Source: Candidatus Uhrbacteria bacterium RIFCSPHIGHO2_02_FULL_57_19 (GTDB lineage: Bacteria > Patescibacteriota > Patescibacteriia > 2-12-FULL-57-11). From it: a DNA stretch of 40,764 nt. Made by a program: the position numbers and the translations under genes. This document shows, piece by piece, positions 30,615 to 37,674 of this stretch (position 1 is the first letter of the stretch; the number at the start of each line of letters is the position of its first letter). The stretch is taken from positions 1 through 40,764 of the forward strand of contig MGDZ01000004.1 of assembly GCA_001791115.1 (NCBI GenBank), in the 5' to 3' direction. Under the pieces are notes generated by a model, which was given only the letters and a program-made list of their open reading frames with translations, was not told where the DNA came from and ran no database searches.

Positions 30615-32126
30615 TCAACCCTTCTTTCTGACCGGCGGGAGCACCTGCTTCAGCCAATCGGCGAGCTTCTGCTTGCTGTGGACTTTTATTTTGTCGCGGG
30701 CGTTTCCGGTTTTGACGAACTTGAGCCAGTCGGGCGATGGTCCTTTGCGGTTCTTATCCAGGATGATCTCCACCATGTCCCCGGACTTTAGAGGAGTCCC
30801 GAGCGCCGACATCACCTCGTTGATCCGCGCTCCGGAACAGTGATTGCCGACCTCGGTGTGAATGGCGTAGGCAAAGTCCACCGGGGTGGCGTCCTCGGGG
30901 AGATCAATGACGTCTCCGTTGGGCGTAAAAACGAAGATGTGGTTGTGGAAGACGTCAATTTTCATGTCCTCCAGGCGGCGGAGGAATTGCCTGGAATCCT
31001 GGATTTCCCTTTGGATCTTGGCCAGCTCCTTGACCCAAGCCAGCTTCTCCTTGGCCAGACTGGCTCGCTTGCCGCCCTCGTCGTACTGCCAGTGGGCGGC
31101 GATGCCGTATTCGGCTTCCTCGTGCATCTCCGGGGTGCGGATCTGGATTTCGACGATCTCACCGTCTTCACAGAAAACCGTGGTGTGCAGGGACTGGTAG
31201 CCGTTGGGTTTGGGTTGAGCGATATAGTCCTTGATTCGGCCTTTCAATGGATGCCAGCGCTGATGGATGATGCCCATGGCCGCGTAACAGTCCCCGACGG
31301 TGGGGACAACGATCCGCAGGGCAGCCAGATCGTGAATTTTATCGATGTCCTTATCGTGGGTGAGAAGTTTTTTGTAGAGACTGTAGAGATGTTTGGTTCG
31401 GCCGTGAATCTCCAGGATTTTTATGCCGGCCATGGTTAGGTCCTGACGGGTTAATTTGCGAATACGCTCCAGATACTGAGTCTTTTTTGGGAGGCGTTCT
31501 TTAAGAAGTCCGGTAACCCAGGCGTATTCCTTGGGGTAGGCATGCTTGAAAGAGTGGTCCTCAAGGAGGCCGCGGATCTCACCCATGCCCAGCCGGTTGG
31601 CGATAGGGGCGTAGATGTCCAGCGATTCCAGAGCGATACGGCGTCGTTTTGTTTCAGGAACTACGTCAAGAGTTTCCAGGTTGTGGACTCGGTCGGCAAA
31701 TTTGATGAAAATGGCCCGCACGTCTTGGGCCATGGCCAGGAACATCCGGCGCAGATTTTCCACATAGCGGTCTATGCCCCGATACTGGACTTTCCCCAGT
31801 TTGGTGACCCGTTCGACAAGTCCCAGAACGTCGTCGCCGAATTCCTTGTGAAGCTCCTGGCGCACTTCCTCGGGAGGCAGAGTGGTGTCTTCAAGCACAT
31901 CGTGGAGCAGGCCGGCCAGAACCACTGAGATGCCCAGCTTCATTTCCGCCAGCCGGACGGCCGTGGCCAGGGGATGGTTCAAGTAAGGTTCACCAGTGAT
32001 GCGGGTTTGTCCCTTGTGAGCCCGTTCGGCGAATTGGTAGGCGCGTCGAACCAGCGCCAGGTTGGCCGGCGATTCGCGATGGCGCAGCAGTCCGATAAGG
32101 GTTTCCAGGCGGGGTTCCATAGCCAT
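30615..32126 (-). CDS. rel: RelA/SpoT-type (p)ppGpp synthetase/hydrolase, short form
   Basis: The protein has 503 residues from ATG at 32126 (MAMEPRLETLIGLL). The HD hydrolase domain has H51, H75-D76 and E79-D80 (AGLLHDVLED) and FADRVHNLETL. The synthetase domain has GRIKDYIAQPKPNGYQSLHT and EIQIRTPEMHEEAEYGIAAH. A TGS domain follows (IFVFTPNGDVIDLPEDATPV). It ends soon after TGS, so the helical, zinc-finger and ACT regions of full-length Rel (over 700 residues) are missing. Those parts mediate ribosome control. Both enzyme sites look intact, so it is likely bifunctional. Confidence 0.93.
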   Translation of the reverse strand: MAMEPRLETLIGLLRHRESPANLALVRRAYQFAERAHKGQTRITGEPYLNHPLATAVRLAEMKLGISVVLAGLLHDVLEDTTLPPEEVRQELHKEFGDDVLGLVERVTKLGKVQYRGIDRYVENLRRMFLAMAQDVRAIFIKFADRVHNLETLDVVPETKRRRIALESLDIYAPIANRLGMGEIRGLLEDHSFKHAYPKEYAWVTGLLKERLPKKTQYLERIRKLTRQDLTMAGIKILEIHGRTKHLYSLYKKLLTHDKDIDKIHDLAALRIVVPTVGDCYAAMGIIHQRWHPLKGRIKDYIAQPKPNGYQSLHTTVFCEDGEIVEIQIRTPEMHEEAEYGIAAHWQYDEGGKRASLAKEKLAWVKELAKIQREIQDSRQFLRRLEDMKIDVFHNHIFVFTPNGDVIDLPEDATPVDFAYAIHTEVGNHCSGARINEVMSALGTPLKSGDMVEIILDKNRKGPSPDWLKFVKTGNARDKIKVHSKQKLADWLKQVLPPVRKKG

Positions 32127-32138
32127 AACGTCTTTTTC

Positions 32139-32165
32139 AGCATAACACGGCCTCAAATTAGCTCA
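32139..32165 (-). promoter_or_regulatory. Promoter of rel (near-leaderless)
   Basis: On the minus strand, TTGAGC lies 16 bp before TATGCT (32139-32144), which also has an extended TG-n. The start near 32132 leaves about six bases before the ATG at 32126. Confidence 0.5.
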
Positions 32166-32188
32166 AAATGGCCTAGTAGTCGGCTTTG

Positions 32189-32218
32189 TTGACAAATTTC
32201 TCGACCTTGTGCTACCTT
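32189..32218 (+). promoter_or_regulatory. Promoter of the HAD gene
   Basis: A perfect TTGACA (32189-32194) is 18 bp from TACCTT (32213-32218), which has an upstream TGC. The start lies near 32225. It is divergent from the rel promoter, about 45 bp away. Confidence 0.7.
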
Positions 32219-32248
32219 ACCGCCACCTCTCAAGGGGGAGAGGCGGTC
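32219..32248 (+). promoter_or_regulatory. 5' leader hairpin of the HAD mRNA
   Basis: ACCGCC-A-CCTCTC pairs with GAGAGG-CGGT around AAGGGG, right at the predicted transcript start. It may protect the mRNA 5' end; no ligand-binding structure is recognised. Confidence 0.45.
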
Positions 32249-32296
32249 ATTTACACAACGAAGCCATCGAGAAGTCTCGATGCAAGGAGGAAAGTC

Positions 32297-33127
32297 ATGG
32301 ATATCGTGACCAGCCCCCGCATCGAGGCCATGGTCTTCGATGCGATGTTTACCCTGCTCTTGGCCAAGGGTTCACGGCGGAAAATGATGGCCAAGATATT
32401 CCTTAAGCACCTGCGTCGAATAGCCAAGCGCTTGGGTATCAAGTTCCGACCGAGCAAAGGGTTCGCGCGGCGTCTGATGCGGATCACCAAAAGGGTCCGC
32501 GAAGCAACCCCGCCCACCCGGGACTACGGTCGCGATTGGTCTCGAGTAAACCGGCGGATTGCCGCAGAGATGTTGGGCGTTTCTGAGGAACTAGTCCTCA
32601 TGGAGGAGGGGCTGGCTATCCACCAGGAGGTCCTGTCCGACCCGGACCACTACGAGGTTCCGCGGAACATTCGGGAGATGCTCAAGCTCGCCAAGAAATT
32701 GGGTTTCCGCCTGGCCATCGCCTCCAACCAGAATGAAGCGGACCTCCTGCCGATGCTCGAGAAGCACAAGATCGGAGACTTCTTCGAGAAAGTGCTCTGC
32801 TCGGACAAACTGGGGATCTGCAAGCCGGACCCCGACTTCTTCAAGCGGGCTTACGCCGAGATCGGCGTCGCGTCGGAGTCAGTCTGCTACATCGGCAACA
32901 GCATCCGCAACGACCTGTCTGCCGCTTGGATCGGTTCTCGGGTAGTGCTCATCGACTACGACGGGGGCCTGAAGATCAATGAGACCGGCGGGGGTCTCTA
33001 CCTGGTCAAGGTCGTACGCAACATCGAGGAGCTATGCGATTGGCTGGGGGAGCAGGCCAAGTCTCCGATCAAGGGGCCGGCCAAGGCGTCGGATGCGGCC
33101 GTTTCACGCAGGGCCGTAAACGAATAG
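32297..33127 (+). CDS. HAD-superfamily hydrolase
   Basis: The protein has 276 residues from ATG at 32297, chosen because AAGGAGG lies at 32284-32290; the frame is open further upstream but lacks any such site. HAD motif I reads VFDAMFTLL: the nucleophile is D15, but the second Asp of DxD is Met, as in haloacid-dehalogenase-like members with DAYGTL. Motif II is the Ser of IASNQ, motif III the Lys of CKPDPDF, and motif IV is IGNSIRNDLSAA. A helical cap (residues about 25-120) lies between motifs I and II. The substrate is unknown. The gene is monocistronic. Confidence 0.85.
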   Translation: MDIVTSPRIEAMVFDAMFTLLLAKGSRRKMMAKIFLKHLRRIAKRLGIKFRPSKGFARRLMRITKRVREATPPTRDYGRDWSRVNRRIAAEMLGVSEELVLMEEGLAIHQEVLSDPDHYEVPRNIREMLKLAKKLGFRLAIASNQNEADLLPMLEKHKIGDFFEKVLCSDKLGICKPDPDFFKRAYAEIGVASESVCYIGNSIRNDLSAAWIGSRVVLIDYDGGLKINETGGGLYLVKVVRNIEELCDWLGEQAKSPIKGPAKASDAAVSRRAVNE

Positions 33128-33149
33128 GGCGGTACGCGCTTTTCCCCGC

Positions 33150-33188
33150 GCGCCGAGCGGACGAACGTTCTGCCCGGCGCTTTTTTTA
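33150..33188 (+). terminator. Intrinsic terminator after the HAD gene
   Basis: GCGCCG (33150-33155) pairs with CGGCGC (33175-33180), with further imperfect pairing inside, followed by seven T. Confidence 0.75.
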
Positions 33189-33204
33189 TCACCCGTACAC
33201 GCCC

Positions 33205-33233
33205 TTGACATTTTTTTGCGGCTTTGCTATCGT
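33205..33233 (+). promoter_or_regulatory. Strong promoter with no gene behind it
   Basis: TTGACA (33205-33210) and TATCGT (33228-33233) are exactly 17 bp apart, with an extended TGC before the -10. It is one of the best promoters in the window, but no sizeable reading frame follows on this strand. Confidence 0.7.
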
Positions 33234-33239
33234 GGGCGG

Positions 33240-33323
33240 CAGTGATGCTAGGGCGGGCGCAAGCCCATCCCAAAAACTCGAACGCTCCTCGGTTCTCGTT
33301 CCTTGAGCCGGGGAGCTTTCGTT
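33240..33323 (+). ncRNA. Candidate small RNA of about 80 nt
   Basis: Transcription from the promoter at 33205 would start near 33240. The RNA has a small hairpin GGGC-GCAA-GCCC with a GNRA-type loop, then a 9-bp terminator-like stem, GCTCCTCGG (33284-33292) with CCGGGGAGC (33308-33316), followed by TTTCGTTTG. An ATG at 33244 opens a 33-codon frame, so a leaderless small peptide is an alternative. Its 5' end (GTGATGCTAGGG, 33242-33253) is complementary to CCCTAGCATCAC at 33396-33407. The function is unknown. Confidence 0.5.
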
Positions 33324-33342
33324 TGTTGACAGGGGGTAGGGT

Positions 33343-33476
33343 ATAGGGGGTAGGGAGTAGTTTGATATACTCAAAGCGGCGGGGATTGAGGCGTACCCTA
33401 GCATCACCAAGTTTAGGGGTTCACGCACTCGCCCCGCCATACGATAGGTTGTAGGGAGTAGAGTGTAGGGAGTAGA
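33343..33476. repeat. Copies of GTAGGGAGTAG around a structured element
   Basis: GTAGGGAGTAG-like units occur near 33350, 33452 and 33466, with looser GGGGTAGGG units at 33335-33350. They flank the large hairpin at 33378-33438 on both sides. The pattern looks like remnants of a small repeat element, not a gene. Confidence 0.5.
33378..33438. other. Long structured hairpin
   Basis: GGCGGGG (33378-33384) pairs with CCCCGCC (33432-33438). Inside, GCGT (33391-33394) pairs with ACGC (33423-33426) and ACCCTA with TAGGGGT (one bulge). The loop carries CCCTAGCATCAC, the complement of the candidate small RNA's 5' end. An extended -10-like TGATATACT lies just upstream (33363-33371), but there is no -35. 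Confidence 0.5.
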
Positions 33477-33483
33477 TATAATA

Positions 33484-33514
33484 AAAAAGACCCCCGGTGG
33501 GGGTCTTTTCGTTT
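33484..33514 (-). terminator. Terminator of topA (bidirectional)
   Basis: AAAAGACCCCC and GGGGGTCTTTT pair around GGT (stem core 33489-33495 with 33499-33505). On the minus strand it ends topA and is followed by T residues. On the plus strand it can end transcripts from the block at 33205-33480. Confidence 0.8.
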
Positions 33515-33519
33515 GATAA

Positions 33520-35757
33520 TCAAGCGGTTTCGGCCGCTTGGGAATAATCGCACTCCTTACTGGAACAGCGGAGCGTTCCCTTGGCGCCGTAGACAATAAG
33601 CGAGCCGCATTTGGGGCATTTTTCTCCGGCGGGTTTTGACCACAGGGCGAAGTCGCAGTTGGGGTATTGGTTGCAGGCATAGAAATTTTTGCCGCGTCGC
33701 GTGCGCTTCTCCACGATCTCTCCCTTGCCGCATTTGGGGCAAGGAACGCCGGTTCCTTTCTGAAGCGGCTTGTGCCCTTTGCAGTCAGGATAATTGGTGC
33801 AGCGAAGATATTTTCCATACCGTCCCTCGACTATTTCAAGTTTTTCTTTATTGCATTCAGGGCAGATCTCTTCCGTAATAATCCGTTCCGCGGCCTCCTT
33901 GCCGCCCTCAGCAAGCGGGCGGGTGTTGCGGCAGTCGGGGAAACCGGTGCAAGCCAGAAATCTTCCAAATCGCCCCGTTTTGATGACCATCGGCTTTCCG
34001 CATTTGTCGCAGACCACGTCGGTCGGCTCTTCGGCGATTTCTTTTTTGATGATTTCCCCCTCTTTTTTCGCCAGCAGCGCGGAGAAAGGTTCCCAGAATT
34101 CGCGGACCACTGGCACCCATTTTTTTTCACCCTCGGCAATCCCGTCGAGGTCCTCCTCCATCTTGGCGGTGAACTGAAAATCCACGATCTCCGGAAAATG
34201 TTCGACCAGAAGATCATTTACCAGAAAGGCAATCTCGGTCGGTTTCAGGCGCCGGCCCTCGATACGCTCCACGTATCCGCGATCCTGGATGGTGGCAATG
34301 GTCGGCGCGTAGGTTGATGGGCGCCCAATTCCATGTTCTTCTAGCGCTTTGACCAGTGAGGCGTCGGAATACCGTGGAGGCGGTTCGGTGAAATGCTGTT
34401 TCGGTTCGACGGACTCGAGGGTCAGCGCGTCGTTTTCCTCGACTTTCGGCAGGAGCGTGTCTTTCTGGCCCTCGGGCGTGATTGCCAGGAAGCCGGGGAA
34501 CTTCAGGACTGATCCGGTGGCGCGCAGCAGGTAGCTTGCCTTTGTTTTTGCGCTTTGGACGTCCACAGTGGTCGCTTCAAGTTCTGCCTCAGGCATTTGC
34601 GAGGCCATGGCCCGGCGCCAGACCAGGTCATAGAGTTTCCATTGGTCCGGGTCCAGGACATCCTTGAGCGCGTCGGGTGCGCGGCGCGCTTCGGTGGGAC
34701 GGATGGCCTCGTGCGCTTCCTGGGCGAGTTTCGATTTGGTAGTGAAACGCCGCGGCGAAGGGAGGGCGTACTCATTGCCGAGCGCTTGCGCGAGATGCTC
34801 CGCGGCCTCGGTTAGGAATTTCTCCGACAGATTCACTGAATCGGTTCTCATGTAGGTGATGAGGCCCACGGATCCTTCGCCGGGAACGTCCACGCCTTCG
34901 TAGAGTCGTTGAGCAAACATCATGGTCTGCTTGGCGCTAAACCCAAGCTTGCGGTTGCCGTCTTGCTGAAGAGTAGAGGTGATGTAGGGTGGCGGGGGAG
35001 TGCGCCGGATTGTCTTCCGTTCGACGCGAGCCGCGCTGAAGGCTCCTTTTTTCAGGTCGTGGACCAGGCCTTCCGCCTGATCCGAGGAGGCGATGAAAAG
35101 TTTTTCCAGCGTATGACCATCGACCGCGTGGAGTTTGGCGGTAAAGGCGTTTCCATCCGGAGTTTTGAAAGTGGCCTCGATCGTCCAGTATTCTTGTTTG
35201 ACGAACGTCTGGACCTCCCGTTCGCGTTCCACAATGAGGCGCACGGCCACTGACTGCACGCGTCCGGCTGAAAGCCCGCGGGCCACCTTGCGCCACAGGA
35301 ACGGCGAGAGTTTGTAGCCCACCAGCCGGTCGAGGATTCTGCGCGCCTGCTGGGCGTCTACCATGCGCAGGTCGATGGACCGGGGTTTTTTGAACGCTCC
35401 GTCGATTGCCTCTTTGGTAATCTCGTGGAAGGTGATGCGTTTCACACGCGCCGGATCCGTGCCGAGGATCTCGGAGAGATGCCAGGAGATGGCCTCGCCC
35501 TCGCGGTCTTCGTCAGTGGCGAAGTAGATGGTTTTCGCTTCTTTTGCCGCTTTTTTGAGCTCATTCGAGGTTTTTTTGCTCTTAGTCGGGATGACGTAGC
35601 GGGGAGTGAAATCGTGTTCAAGGTCGATCCCCAGATCGCTCTTGGGAAGATCCCGGATATGACCAAACGAGGACTTCACCAGAAAGTCCTTACCGAGGAA
35701 ACGTGAAATTGTTTTCGCCTTGGTCGGCGACTCTACGATGACCAGGTTTTTTGCCAT
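33520..35757 (-). CDS. topA: DNA topoisomerase I (type IA)
   Basis: The protein has 745 residues from ATG at 35757 (MAKNLVIVESPTKAKTISRF); an ATG four codons upstream is also open. The TOPRIM domain has the DxDxE-type acidic triad (YFATDEDREGE). The active tyrosine is Y302 in GLITYMRTDS. Four C-terminal zinc ribbons follow, starting CDKCGKPM, CPECNKEK, CPKCGKGE and CPKCGSLI. The enzyme relaxes negative supercoils. It has its own promoter at 35862-35890 and a leader with a long hairpin. Confidence 0.97.
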   Translation of the reverse strand: MAKNLVIVESPTKAKTISRFLGKDFLVKSSFGHIRDLPKSDLGIDLEHDFTPRYVIPTKSKKTSNELKKAAKEAKTIYFATDEDREGEAISWHLSEILGTDPARVKRITFHEITKEAIDGAFKKPRSIDLRMVDAQQARRILDRLVGYKLSPFLWRKVARGLSAGRVQSVAVRLIVEREREVQTFVKQEYWTIEATFKTPDGNAFTAKLHAVDGHTLEKLFIASSDQAEGLVHDLKKGAFSAARVERKTIRRTPPPPYITSTLQQDGNRKLGFSAKQTMMFAQRLYEGVDVPGEGSVGLITYMRTDSVNLSEKFLTEAAEHLAQALGNEYALPSPRRFTTKSKLAQEAHEAIRPTEARRAPDALKDVLDPDQWKLYDLVWRRAMASQMPEAELEATTVDVQSAKTKASYLLRATGSVLKFPGFLAITPEGQKDTLLPKVEENDALTLESVEPKQHFTEPPPRYSDASLVKALEEHGIGRPSTYAPTIATIQDRGYVERIEGRRLKPTEIAFLVNDLLVEHFPEIVDFQFTAKMEEDLDGIAEGEKKWVPVVREFWEPFSALLAKKEGEIIKKEIAEEPTDVVCDKCGKPMVIKTGRFGRFLACTGFPDCRNTRPLAEGGKEAAERIITEEICPECNKEKLEIVEGRYGKYLRCTNYPDCKGHKPLQKGTGVPCPKCGKGEIVEKRTRRGKNFYACNQYPNCDFALWSKPAGEKCPKCGSLIVYGAKGTLRCSSKECDYSQAAETA

Positions 35758-35763
35758 GAGGAT

Positions 35764-35843
35764 AACCATTACGAACTACGAACTTTTACGAATGTACGAA
35801 GAATGATTCGTACATTGGTACTCATTTGTAGTTCGTAATGGTT
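35764..35843. repeat. 80-bp inverted repeat in the topA leader
   Basis: AACCATTACGAACTA (35764-35778) is the perfect reverse complement of TAGTTCGTAATGGTT (35829-35843). Inside, ACGAATGTACGAA pairs with TTCGTACATT around GAATGA. On the minus strand this large foldback lies between the topA promoter and start codon and includes the upstream ATG. Confidence 0.85.
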
Positions 35844-35861
35844 TCAAAGTGAAACTGTAGC

Positions 35862-35890
35862 AACATACGGTCTGCGGTCTCGACTGTCAA
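35862..35890 (-). promoter_or_regulatory. Promoter of topA
   Basis: On the minus strand TTGACA (35885-35890) and TATGTT (35862-35867) are 17 bp apart. The start near 35855 gives a leader of about 98 bases that contains the inverted repeat. Confidence 0.75.
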
Positions 35891-35922
35891 GTGTTGACGC
35901 ACTTTTGACGCACCTCGAGGCG

Positions 35923-37071
35923 TCATCTGGCAATTACATAGTGCATCCCGGGAAGCGAGCGGATTTTGCCTTTCATTTCCATCAGCGTGAGCGAGGCGGT
36001 AACCGTTGATATGGGGAGTCCGGCGGTGCGGGCCAGGGCATCGACATGAATCGGCTCGCGCGAGAGATGGGGGAGAAGGGCTGCCTCTTCCTTGGTGTCA
36101 GGATGAATCGCCCGGACCTCGAGCATTTCCGGCAGGCGGTCGAGCGACAAGGCGTCGAGCACATCGTTGGCCTCGGTCACCGGTCTGGCGCCCATCTTTA
36201 TCAGGTTATTAGGCCCAGCCGAGGTTTCTCGGGTTACGTCTCCGGGCACGGCAAAGACCTCGCGGTTTTGCTCGAGCGCCGAGCGGGCGGTAATCAGCGA
36301 TCCGGAATCGTCGGCCGCCTCAATGACCAGAACTCCCAGCGACAAGCCGCTGATCACCCGGTTGCGGAAGGGAAAGTTGCTCTTGAAGGCAATCGAACCG
36401 ATGGGGAACTCCGAGATTACGGCGCCGCCGGCATCCAGAATTTTTTTGGCCAGATAGCGGTTTGACGAAGGATAGAGCGAGGCGTCGTCTATTCCCGAAC
36501 CAAGCACGGCCACGGTCCTGCCACCGGCCGCCAGCGCCGTTTCGTGAGCTAAGGAATCCACTCCGAGCGCCAGTCCGGAGACGATAGTGAGACCCGAACG
36601 GGCCAGGGGCGCGACCATCTCCGGAGTGACCTGCCGGCCGTAGGGCGTGATCCGGCGGGTGCCGACCACGGCTAAGGTCAGCTCCTCGGGTTCGTTCATT
36701 TTTCCCCGGACAAAGAGGAGCGGCGGCGGGTCGAAGATCTGAGTCAGAAGTTTGGGATAGTTCGCGTCGCCGAGGGCCAGAAGACTGATTCCGGCGGAGC
36801 GGGTTTCTTCGAGTTCGGTTTCAGGATTGCAGCGGGCGCGAAAGGCGGCAAATTCAGCGGAGAGCGCCGGTTCAATGCCGGCTCCGGCGATTTGCGGAGC
36901 CGATGCCCGCCAAACCTCCTCCATGGTCGGGAAGGCACGGATTAGTTTCATCCATCGTTTGGGTCCGAATTTTCCGAAGCGGGAAATAGCCGCCCAGAAA
37001 GCGGCATCCCGCGAATCATTGACGGAAGCGGCGGTCGGCAGTGGAGTGGCGGAATCCGAGGAGAAGATCAT
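35923..37071 (-). CDS. dprA: DNA processing protein DprA (Smf)
   Basis: The protein has 382 residues with three parts: an N-terminal SAM-like helical region, the Rossmann-fold domain (LAVVGTRRITPYGRQ, then IVSGLALGVDSLAHETAL, GSGIDDASLYPSSNRYLA and FPFRNRVISGLS) and a C-terminal winged helix (about residues 315-382). DprA protects incoming single-stranded DNA and loads RecA in natural transformation. It lies 11 bases after pth in the same direction. Confidence 0.96.
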   Translation of the reverse strand: MIFSSDSATPLPTAASVNDSRDAAFWAAISRFGKFGPKRWMKLIRAFPTMEEVWRASAPQIAGAGIEPALSAEFAAFRARCNPETELEETRSAGISLLALGDANYPKLLTQIFDPPPLLFVRGKMNEPEELTLAVVGTRRITPYGRQVTPEMVAPLARSGLTIVSGLALGVDSLAHETALAAGGRTVAVLGSGIDDASLYPSSNRYLAKKILDAGGAVISEFPIGSIAFKSNFPFRNRVISGLSLGVLVIEAADDSGSLITARSALEQNREVFAVPGDVTRETSAGPNNLIKMGARPVTEANDVLDALSLDRLPEMLEVRAIHPDTKEEAALLPHLSREPIHVDALARTAGLPISTVTASLTLMEMKGKIRSLPGMHYVIAR

Positions 37072-37082
37072 TGGTGGAAAAA

Positions 37083-37667
37083 TCAGCTCGGATTTTTTTT
37101 GTTGTACTCGGACATGGCATCCGCTATGCCGTCGCGCAGGGCATGGATCACGGCTTGGGTGGCGCGGCTTACCGCTTGATCAATGCGCTTGCGTTCGGTT
37201 TTGGTGAATCTGTCGAGCACGAAAACCTCGGTCGGCGCCGACCTCGGTCCATCGGGGGCAATGCCCAGTCGGAATCGGGGAAAATTACTGCTCTTCACAG
37301 CTTCGATAACGGATTGAACGCCTTTGTGACCGGCGCTGGATGCGCCGGCGACGATGCGCAGAGTCCCCAGAGACAGATCGAGATCGTCGTGGATGGTCCA
37401 GATGTCGGCCGGAGCCAGCTTCCAAAACCTGGCCGCCGCGCCGACGGCCTCTCCGGAGAGGTTCATGAAAGTCGTCGGCCTCACGAGGACAACCTCTTCA
37501 CCTTCGATGCGTGCCTTAACCGTTTCGGCTTTGAATTTTTTGGCCGCCGTCCAGCGAGAATCAGACGCCAGCACTTGCCGCAGAGATTCGACGACTTCAA
37601 ACCCGACGTTGTGCCGAGTGCTGTCATATTCGCGTCCGGGGTTTCCCAGACCTACGATGAGTTTCAT
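37083..37667 (-). CDS. pth: Peptidyl-tRNA hydrolase
   Basis: The protein has 194 residues, the normal length. It begins KLIVGLGNPGREYDSTRHNV, which contains the catalytic His (RHNVGF) and the first conserved Asn. VRPTTFMNLSGEAV and IHDDLDLSLGTLRI supply further active-site residues. It releases tRNA from prematurely dropped peptidyl-tRNA. It lies seven bases after der. Confidence 0.97.
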   Translation of the reverse strand: MKLIVGLGNPGREYDSTRHNVGFEVVESLRQVLASDSRWTAAKKFKAETVKARIEGEEVVLVRPTTFMNLSGEAVGAAARFWKLAPADIWTIHDDLDLSLGTLRIVAGASSAGHKGVQSVIEAVKSSNFPRFRLGIAPDGPRSAPTEVFVLDRFTKTERKRIDQAVSRATQAVIHALRDGIADAMSEYNKKNPS

Positions 37668-37674
37668 ATTAGTT

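Noticed and set aside
33477..33482. TATAAT as a promoter before the topA terminator
   Set aside because: It has no -35, and a transcript would run directly into the terminator hairpin; it is probably chance in an A+T-rich spot.
33189..33818. 209-codon minus-strand frame over the 33.2-33.5 kb block
   Set aside because: It overlaps topA in another frame and crosses the topA terminator and repeats.
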